DNA of 64,000 nucleotides from CAIURC01 sp043777315. GTDB lineage: Bacteria; Verrucomicrobiota; Verrucomicrobiia; Chthoniobacterales; Chthoniobacteraceae. The notes beneath the pieces were generated by a model. That model had not been told where the DNA came from. It searched no databases and saw only the letters and a program-made list of their open reading frames with translations. Positions 51,702 through 60,498 of the stretch are shown piece after piece. The position numbers were made by a program, and so were the translations under genes. How positions within the stretch are numbered: position 1 is the first letter of the stretch; every line of letters starts with the position of its first letter. The DNA is taken from positions 62,001 to 126,000 of the forward strand of contig JAYVPW010000058.1 of assembly GCA_043777315.1 (NCBI GenBank), in the 5' to 3' direction.

Positions 51702-52613
51702 TCATTTTCGAGTTTTTTCGATCAGCCAATCAATGGCGAAGGAGACGAAGACGGAAAGGAACACGGAAAGCATCGCGCCAAGGATGATGGCTGTGGCAAC
51801 GGGCGCATGCCGGTCGGACATAGATGCAGCTAGCAATGCCCAAAGCCCAAAGAATGTCGGCACGTAGCTGTTCCGAGGCGCCTGCGTTGGTGGGGTGAAT
51901 TGCTGTGGTGAAGTGGTGGCTGGCTGAGTGCGCCGGTGACTGGCGGCGGTAGTTGCGGGCTGCGGGGCGGCCGTAGATGGAGGAGTGTAGGGTTGAGCGG
52001 GAGCCTCAAAAGCGTGAAGCTGCGGAGGCTGGGGTTCGGGCGCAACCCAAGTGGCGACATCTGGGTTTCGAGTGGGTCGTGGCACAACGACAGGTTGATT
52101 GGTTTGCGGCGGGACGGTTAGTGATACAGCATCGGGCGGCTGTGGCGGCGGTTGAGTGGGGCTGCGGTTAGTGCGGCGGTTCGCTTGCTCAATGTGCTCT
52201 GAAATAGTTAGACCTGTTGGCGGAGTGGTCCTGTGAACCGTGTCGTCAGGACGGACGTAGAAGATTTGGGGGCGTGGAGGTGTAACCGGTGGATGCGCTG
52301 GTTGCGGCGCCGGGCGTGGAGGCGATGGAGGCCGGTTCCTGGTCCTTTCCTTCCTTGGACCGCGCGGTCTCGAATCTGGAGGGGTGAGTTCCTCAGATTC
52401 AGCGAGTTCAGCGGTTGGTTCGGCCTCCGCATAGAACGCCCGAATTCGCTGGCCGAAATTGCCCTCCATGAAGCTGGCAGCATCCAACTCCTCATCACGG
52501 AGGTTGTGCTTTGATGCGCGGTAGGTGCCGCAGCGAAAGCAGTAACCGCCCTGATACGAAACGGCACCGCATTTCGAGCAGTCGTCGCGTAGTTCTGTTT
52601 CATCACGCTTCAT
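51702..52613 (-). CDS. Zinc-ribbon, proline-rich protein with C-terminal membrane helices
   Basis: 303 aa. N-terminal zinc ribbon C12-x2-C15 and C25-x2-C28 (DCSKCGAVSYQGGYCFRCGT). A long Pro/Thr/Gln-rich region (about residues 75-245) is low-complexity. The C-terminal about 60 residues hold one or two TM segments (FGLWALLAASMS and AIILGAMLSVFLSVFVSFAI). Together this looks like a tail-anchored sensor or scaffold with a flexible linker, but no partner is known. The Pro-rich composition could be conserved only weakly. It precedes the zinc-ribbon gene at 51133-51681. Confidence 0.75.
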   Translation of the reverse strand: MKRDETELRDDCSKCGAVSYQGGYCFRCGTYRASKHNLRDEELDAASFMEGNFGQRIRAFYAEAEPTAELAESEELTPPDSRPRGPRKERTRNRPPSPPRPAPQPAHPPVTPPRPQIFYVRPDDTVHRTTPPTGLTISEHIEQANRRTNRSPTQPPPQPPDAVSLTVPPQTNQPVVVPRPTRNPDVATWVAPEPQPPQLHAFEAPAQPYTPPSTAAPQPATTAASHRRTQPATTSPQQFTPPTQAPRNSYVPTFFGLWALLAASMSDRHAPVATAIILGAMLSVFLSVFVSFAIDWLIEKTRK

Positions 52614-53084
52614 GTGCGCCAGCAGCGGCTAACAGGTATTACGCTTCACTATTGAAGCCTAGCCCGAGAGCCGGTGGTTGGGAAGGGATTTGTCCGGTGG
52701 CCGGCAGGCGGGACGCCTCTCCCTTTCGGTCATCTCGAGCGGAGCGATAGCGGAGTCGAAAGACCTCTTACTTTTCCCCTCCGTTGCGCGGTCGAATTGC
52801 ACAAACTCCCAAAGAACCGTCACGGAACGCCAGTGATCGGCGACAAAGCCCCGCCGCACCTTCCCGAAGTGCCGGAGGCCTGGGACGAAGACGTTGTCGC
52901 TGGTGTGGGGCGTCTCGGAACGGGCCAAGGGCGCTTTGTGCTGGCTGTGGGGCAGTTGGTTTCCTCCTCGTTCCCAAGCTCCGGCTTGGAAACGAACTTG
53001 TCTTGGAGACTTGCGGACGAGGCGTGGAAAAGCATCTTGGCAATGCCATGCCAATGCCGGCTGCAATGGATTGCGAAGACGTTG
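52614..53084. repeat. 471-base non-coding region with degenerate repeats
   Basis: No coding frame is convincing here: the plus-strand frame that spans the region runs on into the antisense of the AlbA gene. It holds an imperfect hairpin CGTTCCCAAGC/GCTTGGAAACG (52969-52979 and 52984-52994) and a GAAGACGTTGTC string present twice (52889-52900, 53076-53087). The remainder resembles scattered repeat debris of the sort common in this phylum. Confidence 0.5.
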
Positions 53085-54794
53085 TCATGCATTCAGCCGA
53101 TACCGGGTGTGAGGGGAACGCGCAGTCTGCGTAGTCGGTTTCACCAGATTTTTCTGGATCAGTTGCCTCAGCCAATGGCTGGTGATCCCAGGCTTCCATT
53201 TGAGGTTTGCGGCCAGTTCCGCTCGCGACATTTCGCCGTGTTCATGCAGAAGTTTCACCAGTTCAGATTCACGGGCGTGAATGGAAGGACTCGTTTTCAC
53301 GGGTGTCGGGACGAGGTGATAAGTCGTCCATCGACCAGTCCCCACCGTGCGGATGACTTTTCGCTCGACCAGGGTGCCCAGCTCACGCGTCGCGATGCGA
53401 CTGTCCAGATTGGTGATCTGCCGGTAGCGCTGATTGGTCATCCCTTCGTCTCCTCGCATCGCGGCCAGCGCCATTCGCTGGCTATCGGTGAGATCGTCGG
53501 TGCCGATGCTCTCGAGCCAGCGGAGCGCGGGTTCGTCGAGGAGGGTGTGATTTGGCAAAGTCACGACGAACTGCGAGATGCGGTTGTTGAAAGTCGGGGG
53601 ACTCATGCCGGCTGCGCGTAACGCGGCCAGCATCGCGCCCATGCCGGAGCCGCGATTCTCGCAAATCGCCGAGTTTTCCCCGGGAAGGACGACATCCTCC
53701 AAAATCCGCATCAGCACTTGATTTCGCGCCGTGGAGACACCGGGATCGCCCAGACTCTCGATCGTCACCGGACCGTAAAGCCCGCCCGGATTGGAAATGA
53801 CGAGCCGGTCCGGGAATACCGCAATTTGGACCGGCGTGCCTTGCGACATGGTGCTGTAGTCCCGGTGGACCAAGGCATTGACCACCGCCTCGCGCAACGC
53901 CGTCACCGGATACTCCCAGGTGTCTTCTCGAAACAAACCGCGGACGATCGCCCGCCGCTTCATGTTCCGCTGGAGCGCGAGCAGAGCGGCGCGAGCCATG
54001 AGCGGAAGAGGGCCATCGAGTCGCACGTTATCGAGAAACCGCTCTCCATTCGGGCCGGGCTCGCCGACTTTTTCCGCGGGATAGACCACGAGTGTGGCGC
54101 ACAGCGAGGGAAAGAACTGCTGCGGGTTCCTGCCCAAGGCGAACAGGCCTGCCAGCGAGGGCATCCAATCGCCGGATTTGTTGACCATGATCTTGCTGCG
54201 TTTCAGCGTTTCTTCATCGGAAAGATCTTGAAATGCACTTCCGCTCGCGCGCAGGCGGCCGAGAAAACTCGTGACAAAATGAGGATCCAAGTCGGCGAGC
54301 GTGGCACCTTCGACCGGCTGTTCGTCCTCTCGCGGCTGCCCGCGGGAGGCGAGAAACATGGCCACTTCGTAATGAGTCAGTTGCCGATTTCCATCACCCA
54401 CACGGATGAACGAGCCGTTATTCATCCCAGCTCCTGAATAGTAGCAGGGTTTCTGTTGGAGGTCCGCTTCTGGAACTTCCGCAGTGACGACCTGTTTGCC
54501 CTTCAACTCGTGCGTCTGGATCAACGCGCGCACCGGGGGCTGCATCTCTCCGCACAAACTCGCCAGATCCTGGCAAAGTTTGCCCGCTTCCTCGACTCCG
54601 GTGATTTCAAACCCACTTTCCCCATCCAGCCCGAGCACGATGACTCCGCCACCGGAGGTATTTGCAAACGCCGACAATGTCTCGCGCAGCCGCTTCGGGA
54701 TTTGTCGCTGCGCCCGCTTGGCCTCGACAAAGTGCGTGTCCGATCCGTTCGCACGCAACTCAGCGGCTATCTGCCGCAACTCGTCTGTCGTCAT
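53085..54794 (-). CDS. AlbA_2 (Schlafen-type) ATP-binding HTH regulator
   Basis: 569 aa. The N-terminal AlbA_2 domain holds SDTHFVEAKRAQRQIPKRLR and LSAFANTSGGGVIVLGLDG (about residues 18-56), the divergent AAA-4 motif. The centre contains the HATPase_c_4 signature YPVTALREAVVNALVHRDYS and NRGSGMGAMLAALRAAG. The C-terminal half has winged-helix units (TNQRYRQITNLDSRIATREL, SELVKLLHEHGEMSRAELAA). Such proteins are putative transcriptional regulators, also present in defence contexts. The gene faces lpd, with 71 bases between the starts. Confidence 0.87.
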   Translation of the reverse strand: MTTDELRQIAAELRANGSDTHFVEAKRAQRQIPKRLRETLSAFANTSGGGVIVLGLDGESGFEITGVEEAGKLCQDLASLCGEMQPPVRALIQTHELKGKQVVTAEVPEADLQQKPCYYSGAGMNNGSFIRVGDGNRQLTHYEVAMFLASRGQPREDEQPVEGATLADLDPHFVTSFLGRLRASGSAFQDLSDEETLKRSKIMVNKSGDWMPSLAGLFALGRNPQQFFPSLCATLVVYPAEKVGEPGPNGERFLDNVRLDGPLPLMARAALLALQRNMKRRAIVRGLFREDTWEYPVTALREAVVNALVHRDYSTMSQGTPVQIAVFPDRLVISNPGGLYGPVTIESLGDPGVSTARNQVLMRILEDVVLPGENSAICENRGSGMGAMLAALRAAGMSPPTFNNRISQFVVTLPNHTLLDEPALRWLESIGTDDLTDSQRMALAAMRGDEGMTNQRYRQITNLDSRIATRELGTLVERKVIRTVGTGRWTTYHLVPTPVKTSPSIHARESELVKLLHEHGEMSRAELAANLKWKPGITSHWLRQLIQKNLVKPTTQTARSPHTRYRLNA

Positions 54795-54865
54795 ATCAAT
54801 GTCTTTCTAATCATCGTTGATATGCTTGACAAGCATTGATAAGACCGGGCAAATTGTCGGGCTTT
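54795..54865. promoter_or_regulatory. Divergent promoter region of the AlbA gene and lpd
   Basis: A/T-rich 71 bases with an inverted repeat ATATCAA (about 54795-54801) and TTGATAT (about 54816-54822), and a second TGCTTGACAAGCA palindrome nearby at about 54823-54835. These suit an operator for the AlbA-HTH protein, whose start codon adjoins. The promoter for lpd is expected here as well. Confidence 0.45.
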
Positions 54866-56254
54866 ATGAATTACGATCTCATCGTCATCGGCGGCGGACC
54901 GGCCGGCTACGTCGCCGCCATTCGCGCCGCGCAGCTCGGGAAGAAAGTCGCGTGTGTGGAAAAGGAGCGCGCGGGCGGGACGTGTCTCAACTGGGGTTGC
55001 ATCCCGACCAAGTCCTTGCTGCGCAATGCCGAGCTGTATCACCTGATGCAGCATCGCGCGGCGGAGTTCGGCTTTAGCTTTGAAAAGCTGAGCTACGACT
55101 GGGCGAAGATCATCAAGCGCAGCCGCGAGGTGTCGGACAAGAACGCGGCGGGGATCGAGTTCCTGTTCAAGAAGAACAAGATCGATTACATCCGCGCCGA
55201 GGCGACGCTGGACAAAGCCGGGTCGGTGAAAGTCAAAGCCGCCGACGGCAAGGAAGAGACCCACGGCGCGCCGCGGATCATGGTCGCGACCGGAGTGCTG
55301 TCGCGGCCGATGCCGGGGCTGCCCTTCAACGGCAAGACGGTGATCAGCTCGCGCGAGGCGATGGTGCTCGACCCGCAGCCAAAGAGTCTCGTGATCATCG
55401 GCGCGGGCGCGATCGGGATCGAGTTCGCCTACTTCTACAATGCCTTCGGGACCAAGGTGACGGTCGTGGAGATGATGCCGAACGTCCTGCCGGTGGAAGA
55501 CACCGAAGTGTCGCAGACCTTGGAAAAGGCGCTGACGAAACAAGGGATCAAAATCTTAACCAACACCAAGACGACCAAGACCGAAGCGACTGACACCGGC
55601 GTGAAGATCACCGCCGCCGATGCCAAAGGCGCGGAGCAAGTCATCGAGGCCGATGTGTGTCTCGTGGCGATCGGCGTGACCCCGCTCCTCCCCGGCGGCA
55701 ACTGGAAACCGAAGCTGACCGAGCGCGGCTACATCGAGACCAACGACAAGTATGAGACCAGCTCGCCCGGCATCTACGCGGCGGGCGACATCATCGGGCC
55801 GCCGTGGCTCGCGCATGTCGCGAGCTATGAGGCGATCCAGGCGGTGGAGGGGATGTTCAAGGAAGGACACGTGCCGAAAAAGGTAAAGGTCTTCCCCGGC
55901 TGCACCTACTGCCATCCGCAAGTCGCGAGTGTCGGCCTGACCGAGCGCGCGGCCAAGGAGCAGGGCTTGAAATACAAAGTCGGCAAGTTCCCCTTCATGG
56001 CCAGCGGCAAGGCCCGCGCGATCGGCGAGATCGAGGGCTTCGTGAAGCTCATCCTCGGCGAACCGCACGGGCAAGTCCTAGGCGCACACATCATCGGCCC
56101 CGAAGCCACCGAGATGATCGCCGAGCTAGGTCTCGCCATCACTATGGAAGCGACGCACGAAGACATCGAGGCAACGATCCACGCGCATCCGACCCTCAGC
56201 GAAGCCGTGCATGAAGCCGTCGGCGTGGCCTACGGCGAGGCAATCCACATCTAG
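54866..56254 (+). CDS. lpdA: Dihydrolipoyl dehydrogenase (E3)
   Basis: 462 aa from the ATG at 54866. FAD-binding IVIGGGPAGYVAAIRAAQLG, redox-active disulfide C40/C45 in GGTCLNWGCIPTKS, NAD-binding VIIGAGAIGIEFAYFYNAFG, FAD-binding GIYAAGDIIG, and the C-terminal HAHPTLSEAVHEA with the active-site histidine. It reoxidises E2 dihydrolipoamide to NAD+. It serves PdhABC upstream, although three opposite-strand genes separate them. It may also serve the GcvH-like protein at 37165. A gene of unknown function follows after 9 bases. Confidence 0.97.
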   Translation: MNYDLIVIGGGPAGYVAAIRAAQLGKKVACVEKERAGGTCLNWGCIPTKSLLRNAELYHLMQHRAAEFGFSFEKLSYDWAKIIKRSREVSDKNAAGIEFLFKKNKIDYIRAEATLDKAGSVKVKAADGKEETHGAPRIMVATGVLSRPMPGLPFNGKTVISSREAMVLDPQPKSLVIIGAGAIGIEFAYFYNAFGTKVTVVEMMPNVLPVEDTEVSQTLEKALTKQGIKILTNTKTTKTEATDTGVKITAADAKGAEQVIEADVCLVAIGVTPLLPGGNWKPKLTERGYIETNDKYETSSPGIYAAGDIIGPPWLAHVASYEAIQAVEGMFKEGHVPKKVKVFPGCTYCHPQVASVGLTERAAKEQGLKYKVGKFPFMASGKARAIGEIEGFVKLILGEPHGQVLGAHIIGPEATEMIAELGLAITMEATHEDIEATIHAHPTLSEAVHEAVGVAYGEAIHI

Positions 56255-56263
56255 GTGTAAGAC

Positions 56264-56923
56264 ATGGAGATCGTTCCCATCGAAATATTCGGCGTGGCCA
56301 TCGACGTGCCGTTCCTGTCGCCGCAAGGCTTTCGGCAGGCGAAGCTGGAGGAGTTTGGCGCCAAGGTCTGTGACACCGTGACTGGGCTCAGCCTGCGCCC
56401 GGATCAGATGAAGTTGAAGAAGTGGGACGAGTTGTATGGCTTTGAACTCAGCGCGCAGTTCTTTGGCGAGAACGGGACGCTGACCTACACCGCCGACCGC
56501 GTGAAACTCGGCATCCGCAACGCGCGCACCGCCGCCGATTGGACGGTGATCCACCAGACCTTGCTCCGTTTCTACAAGCTGATGGAGTTCAACCAGAAGA
56601 CCACGACACAGCTCTCGGCTCATGTCCACGCGAAGTTCCCGACCCTCGAGGAGCGCGATGACTACCTCGGGACCTTTGCCCACAACCCACTCATCGCCCG
56701 CCCGGCCGCGATGGGTTACGTGCAGATTTCCGACTGGGAGAAGGACATCCGCCTGCTCATCGAGCAAAGCAACCTGACGCCCAACAGTGTCTTCGTCGGC
56801 TGGGACACTCAGTATGCGAACAACCAGGATTGGGACAGCTTCCTCGGCGCACTGCCGACCGTGATGGAGAACTCCGCGAACCTTTTCGAGATCGGCTTTG
56901 AGCCGTTCAAGCAGACGGTGTAG
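56264..56923 (+). CDS. Uncharacterised protein directly downstream of lpdA
   Basis: 219 aa, 9 bases after lpdA, so probably cotranscribed. No signal peptide or TM segment. Aromatic- and acid-rich, with blocks PIEIFGVAIDVPFLSPQGFR, WDELYGFELSAQFFGENGTL, TADRVKLGIRNARTAADW, and QLSAHVHAKFPTLEERDDYL. I recognise no family. Its 3' end overlaps the convergent sensor kinase gene by 17 bases. It could be a protein that happens to use the lpdA promoter, or a partner of E3. Confidence 0.75.
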   Translation: MEIVPIEIFGVAIDVPFLSPQGFRQAKLEEFGAKVCDTVTGLSLRPDQMKLKKWDELYGFELSAQFFGENGTLTYTADRVKLGIRNARTAADWTVIHQTLLRFYKLMEFNQKTTTQLSAHVHAKFPTLEERDDYLGTFAHNPLIARPAAMGYVQISDWEKDIRLLIEQSNLTPNSVFVGWDTQYANNQDWDSFLGALPTVMENSANLFEIGFEPFKQTV

Positions 56924-58280
56924 CAGTCGCTGGCGGGCTCGCGGCGACACGCAGCGAAAAGACAGTCCACTCGGCGTCGGATGCCACAAGAGTCACATCC
57001 CCGCGATGCGCGCGGGCCAGTTCGCGCGCCAGGTTCAAGCCAAGCCCGTGGCCGGGTGTTCCCGGCTGGGGCTCGGACCGGAAGAAACGCTCGAAGAGCT
57101 GCTGCGCATGGGTCGCAGGAATGCCCGGGCCGGTGTTCTCCACCGTGAGGACCAACTCGTCCTCGTGACTCTCCGCCGTCACTCGAACACGCCCGGCGTC
57201 GTAGTTATACTTGATCGAGTTATCGAGCAGGTTCAGCAGGATCTGTGTCAATCTCCCCGCGTCCACGAAGCCGGGTAGCTCTCCCGGGACATGGGTCTCG
57301 ATCGTAATGCCACGCGCCTCGGCCATGATCGCTGCGTCGTCCGCGCAAGCCAGAACGAGACTTGCGACGTTGGTTTCTTTGAAATCGAGACGGAGCTGAC
57401 CCGCATCTGCGCGCGACAAGAGTAACAAACCCTCCATGATCGACGATAGTCGGCGGGTCTGTTCCAACAACGCGCCGACGGCAGCTTGATCAGGTTGGGA
57501 GAGGGTAGGGGAGGCGAGCAAGTCTTCGATGCTCAAGCGCAACAAAGTCAGAGGAGTCTTTAACTCGTGCGAGGCGTCCGCACTGAAACGCACGGCTTGC
57601 CGGAAGCTCACATCCAACCGGTCGAACATGGCATTCAACACGGCGCTCAGGCGTCCGATTTCATCGCGCACGAGCGGAACGGGCAGGCGACGATCAAGGC
57701 GTTCCGCCGTGATCTGTTCCGCTGCGACTGTGATGTCGCGCATCGGTGCCAGTGCCTTGCGCGCCAGCCACCAGCCGCCGATCGTTACCGCCGCCAACAG
57801 GAAGGGAAGACCCCCAAGGAATCCGAACAGCAGTTCCTTGGTATCGCCATCGATCTCATCAAGGCTGGCCGCAAGGTAGAGTGTCAGTCCATTTTCCTCA
57901 AACATTCCAAGGCGCACGGGAGTTCCTCCGACGTCGGCGTTGCTCAATCCTTTGCCGATGCCGGAGAGCCGGGATGCTCCGAGATTGCTCGAGAGATAGA
58001 GCACAGCGCCGTCAGCGCCGGCGATCTCCACGTAACGTTCCGTCAGGGTCAGTGGGAGCATCTGCTTTACTTGGTCGGCCACCTTCCAGTCCAGAGTGCC
58101 TTTCTGGCGGTCGAAGTCGCCGAAAGAGATATGCGCCTCGTTTTGGAGTTGTTCGTCGAGAGCGTCAACCTGTTCGCTGTGGATGAAGATCCCGGCCATC
58201 ACGCCGCAGAGGATGATCGCGACGGTAACAGTCAGCGCCGACCATGCGGTTAGCTTTGCGCCGAGCGACCAATGTTTCAC
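56907..58280 (-). CDS. Two-component sensor histidine kinase
   Basis: 457 aa. TM1 at about 12-33 and TM2 at about 150-173 flank a periplasmic sensor of about 115 residues; a HAMP domain (about 174-226, WLARKALAPMRDITVAAEQI) leads to HisKA with H238 in SADASHELKTPLTLLRL. The HATPase has QILLNLLDNSIKYN, VENTGPGIPATH, and GTPGHGLGLNLARELARAH. This architecture fits CusS/heavy-metal or general envelope-stress kinases. It overlaps the response regulator by ATGA. The signal is unknown. Confidence 0.93.
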   Translation of the reverse strand: MKHWSLGAKLTAWSALTVTVAIILCGVMAGIFIHSEQVDALDEQLQNEAHISFGDFDRQKGTLDWKVADQVKQMLPLTLTERYVEIAGADGAVLYLSSNLGASRLSGIGKGLSNADVGGTPVRLGMFEENGLTLYLAASLDEIDGDTKELLFGFLGGLPFLLAAVTIGGWWLARKALAPMRDITVAAEQITAERLDRRLPVPLVRDEIGRLSAVLNAMFDRLDVSFRQAVRFSADASHELKTPLTLLRLSIEDLLASPTLSQPDQAAVGALLEQTRRLSSIMEGLLLLSRADAGQLRLDFKETNVASLVLACADDAAIMAEARGITIETHVPGELPGFVDAGRLTQILLNLLDNSIKYNYDAGRVRVTAESHEDELVLTVENTGPGIPATHAQQLFERFFRSEPQPGTPGHGLGLNLARELARAHRGDVTLVASDAEWTVFSLRVAASPPATATPSA

Positions 58281-58951
58281 TCAGGTCCTTTCAGCATGTA
58301 GCCCACGCCGCGCGAGGTATGCAGGAGCTTTACCGGATGACCGTCATCCACCTTGTTTCTCAGCCGTTTGATATAGACGTCGACGACGTTGGTTCCGGTA
58401 TCGAAATGGTAGTTCCAGACGTGCTCACACAGACTGGTGCGGGTGTGAACTTTGCCTGGCGAACGCATGAGAAACTCGAGCAGGGCGAACTCACGCAAAG
58501 CCAGGTCCACCGTCTGTCCGCCGCGGGTGACTTCACGACTAAGCACGTTCATGGTCAGGTCGTCCACCTTGAGCAAGGTCGCGTGCTCCGGCGACGTGCG
58601 CCGGGTCATCGCCGCGATGCGCGCGAGCAACTCACGCATGGCAAAAGGTTTCGCCATGTAGTCATCGGCACCGAGTTCCAGACCTTCGATGCGTTCCGAC
58701 ACTTCGCCGCGGGCGGTGAGGATGAGCACGGGGGTAAAGATGCGCTTTGCCCGGATCAGCTTCAGCACACTGAGACCATCCCGACCTGGCATCATGACAT
58801 CGAGCACGATGGCATCGTAAGGTTCGCTGATGGCAAGTCGCAGAGCTTCTCCGCCGTCGTGGACCTCGTCCACGACATAGCCTGCTTCCCGAAGAGCCTT
58901 GCGGATGAAGTGGCTGACTTTCTTTTCGTCTTCAGCGAGGAGGATGCGCAT
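58277..58951 (-). CDS. OmpR/PhoB-family response regulator
   Basis: 224 aa. Receiver domain with phospho-accepting D51 (IVLDVMMPGRDGLSVL), LTARGEVSERIEGLELGADD and the KPF lysine. The C-terminal winged helix is of OmpR type (LREFALLEFLMRSPGKVHTR, NVVDVYIKRLRNKVDDG, TSRGVGYML). It is translationally coupled with the kinase (ATGA) and is divergent from a small secreted PepSY-like gene that is a likely target. A short palindrome in the intergenic region may be its binding site. Confidence 0.95.
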   Translation of the reverse strand: MRILLAEDEKKVSHFIRKALREAGYVVDEVHDGGEALRLAISEPYDAIVLDVMMPGRDGLSVLKLIRAKRIFTPVLILTARGEVSERIEGLELGADDYMAKPFAMRELLARIAAMTRRTSPEHATLLKVDDLTMNVLSREVTRGGQTVDLALREFALLEFLMRSPGKVHTRTSLCEHVWNYHFDTGTNVVDVYIKRLRNKVDDGHPVKLLHTSRGVGYMLKGPE

Positions 58952-59025
58952 AGTTTGCGGGTGGGAGAGAAAAACCGGCGAAGATTAGCGCAGGTCGCGT
59001 TTGACGACGACTCCTTCCGCATCTC

Positions 59026-59039
59026 TGACACGACTGTCA
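59026..59039. promoter_or_regulatory. Candidate regulator site TGACA-n4-TGTCA
   Basis: Perfect 5-base arms with a 4-base spacer in the 179-base gap between the response regulator and the PepSY-like gene. Its place between divergent genes suits a site for the response regulator, but OmpR-type proteins often bind direct repeats, so support is modest. Confidence 0.3.
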
Positions 59040-59130
59040 TGTCGAGTGGGTGGCATTTTCCGGCGAAGTGCTGCTAGCTTTCGCCCGTCAACGATCCCAA
59101 ACCGCTCCTCTTACACCTATCAACCTACCC

Positions 59131-59607
59131 ATGAAACTCCAATCACTCACACTCCTCGCACTCAGCACGTTCCTTGGTTCGACGGCCCTTCTCCACGCCG
59201 ATGAAGCGGCAATCGCCGCGAAGATGGCGAAGATTCCGCCGGCGGCATCCGAAGCGCTGAAAAAGGCGGCGGGCACGGCGACGATTGAAAAGTTGAGCAT
59301 CGAAAAGGACGGCAAGGTGACGATCTATGAGTTGGACCTTCGCGAGGCGGGCAAGCCGAACCGGGAGGTCTCCGTCACAGCGGACGGCAAGCTGCACGCG
59401 GAGGAGGAAACTGTGCCGCTCGCCGACGTGCCGGATGCACCGCGCAAGGCGATCGAGGCGGGCGCGAAAGGGGCGAAGGTGGAACGCGTGAACCGGATCA
59501 AGCGCGTGGATACGCCGCTGACTTACGAGGCTCTTTACGTGAACAAGGGGAAGAAGACCGAAATCGAGTTTTTCGAGGACGGGAAGCAGAAGCCGGAGGA
59601 GAAATAA
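59131..59607 (+). CDS. Secreted PepSY-like small protein
   Basis: 158 aa from the ATG at 59131. A signal peptide is clear (LQSLTLLALSTFLGSTALLH, cleavage after HA). The mature part contains two PepSY-like motifs (TIEKLSIEKDGKVTIYELDL, AKVERVNRIKRVDTPLTYEA) with strand-helix periodicity and is highly charged, ending in a lysine-rich tail. PepSY-type proteins often accompany two-component systems as periplasmic targets. It is divergent from such a system here. Its direct function is not clear. Confidence 0.75.
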   Translation: MKLQSLTLLALSTFLGSTALLHADEAAIAAKMAKIPPAASEALKKAAGTATIEKLSIEKDGKVTIYELDLREAGKPNREVSVTADGKLHAEEETVPLADVPDAPRKAIEAGAKGAKVERVNRIKRVDTPLTYEALYVNKGKKTEIEFFEDGKQKPEEK

Positions 59608-59671
59608 GGGGGGTTTTCCGCGCAGGACGCCGCTTGAGCCCGCAGGCGGCACGTGATTTAGTCCGCGATCT

Positions 59672-60403
59672 ATGGGACGCCAATGGCTCCAAGCCAAACG
59701 TGAAGTCGCCAACCTGAAAAAAGGTCAGGCTGTCGGGAAACTGGTCAAAGAAATCATGGTCGCCGCGAAGCTCGGCGGCGCTGACGTCGAGGGGAATGCA
59801 CGCCTCGGCGCGGCGGTGGACAAGGCGCGGCGGGCGTCGGTCACGCGCGATGTGATCGAGCGGGCGATCAAAAAAGGGGGCGGCGTCGGGGAGGACAAAC
59901 TCATCCTGGAGCACGTCGTTTTCGAGGGCTACACACCGCATAAAGTGCCGGTGATCGTCGAGGTGCTGACCGACAACAACAACCGGACGAACCCGGAGAT
60001 TCGGCTGATGTTCAAAAAGGCGCAGCTCGGCGCGCCGGGGAGCAACAAGTTTCTCTTCGATCATCTGGGGCTCGTCGAAGCGCATCACGCCGACGCCGGC
60101 ATCGACATCGAGGAAGCGGGGATCGAGGCGGGCGCGCAAAACGTCGAGCCGCTTTCGCACGACGAAAATGACGACATTCCCGAGGGCCGCACCGGCGCGC
60201 GTTTTCTCTGCGAGCGCTCGGACCTGTACACGGTGTCGCAGTGGCTGGGCAAAAATGGTTGGACGGTCGTGACGAGCGAGTTCGGCTACATCCCCAAGAA
60301 TCTGGTGGATCTTGGCGATGATCAGCGCGGAGAAGTCGGCGAATTTTTGCAGGCGCTGGAAGATCACGACGACGTGCATCGCGTCTGGGCGGCGCTGAAA
60401 TAG
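59672..60403 (+). CDS. YebC/PmpR family transcriptional regulator
   Basis: 243 aa, standard length. Conserved blocks are GRQWLQAKREVANLKKGQAV, GNARLGAAVDKARRASVTRD, VIERAIKKGGGVGEDKL, and YTPHKVPVIVEVLTDNNNRT. YebC-type proteins act as DNA-binding regulators or as translation factors at proline runs. The YeeN-like N-terminus (GRQWLQAKREV in place of GHSKWANIKH) marks the paralogue class, so the translation-factor role is uncertain. No neighbour identifies targets. Confidence 0.92.
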   Translation: MGRQWLQAKREVANLKKGQAVGKLVKEIMVAAKLGGADVEGNARLGAAVDKARRASVTRDVIERAIKKGGGVGEDKLILEHVVFEGYTPHKVPVIVEVLTDNNNRTNPEIRLMFKKAQLGAPGSNKFLFDHLGLVEAHHADAGIDIEEAGIEAGAQNVEPLSHDENDDIPEGRTGARFLCERSDLYTVSQWLGKNGWTVVTSEFGYIPKNLVDLGDDQRGEVGEFLQALEDHDDVHRVWAALK

Positions 60404-60498
60404 CGGCGCTCCGAGCGGGCCGAAACGGCAAGGTTGGTGGAGCGCGGCGCGCCGTCGCCGCGAGGGGCTGGCGATGACGGAGCATCGCGCTCCAGAGT

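Noticed and set aside
52674..53621. Plus-strand frame of 315 codons
   Set aside because: Runs over repeat debris and the antisense of the AlbA gene; no domain or credible start.
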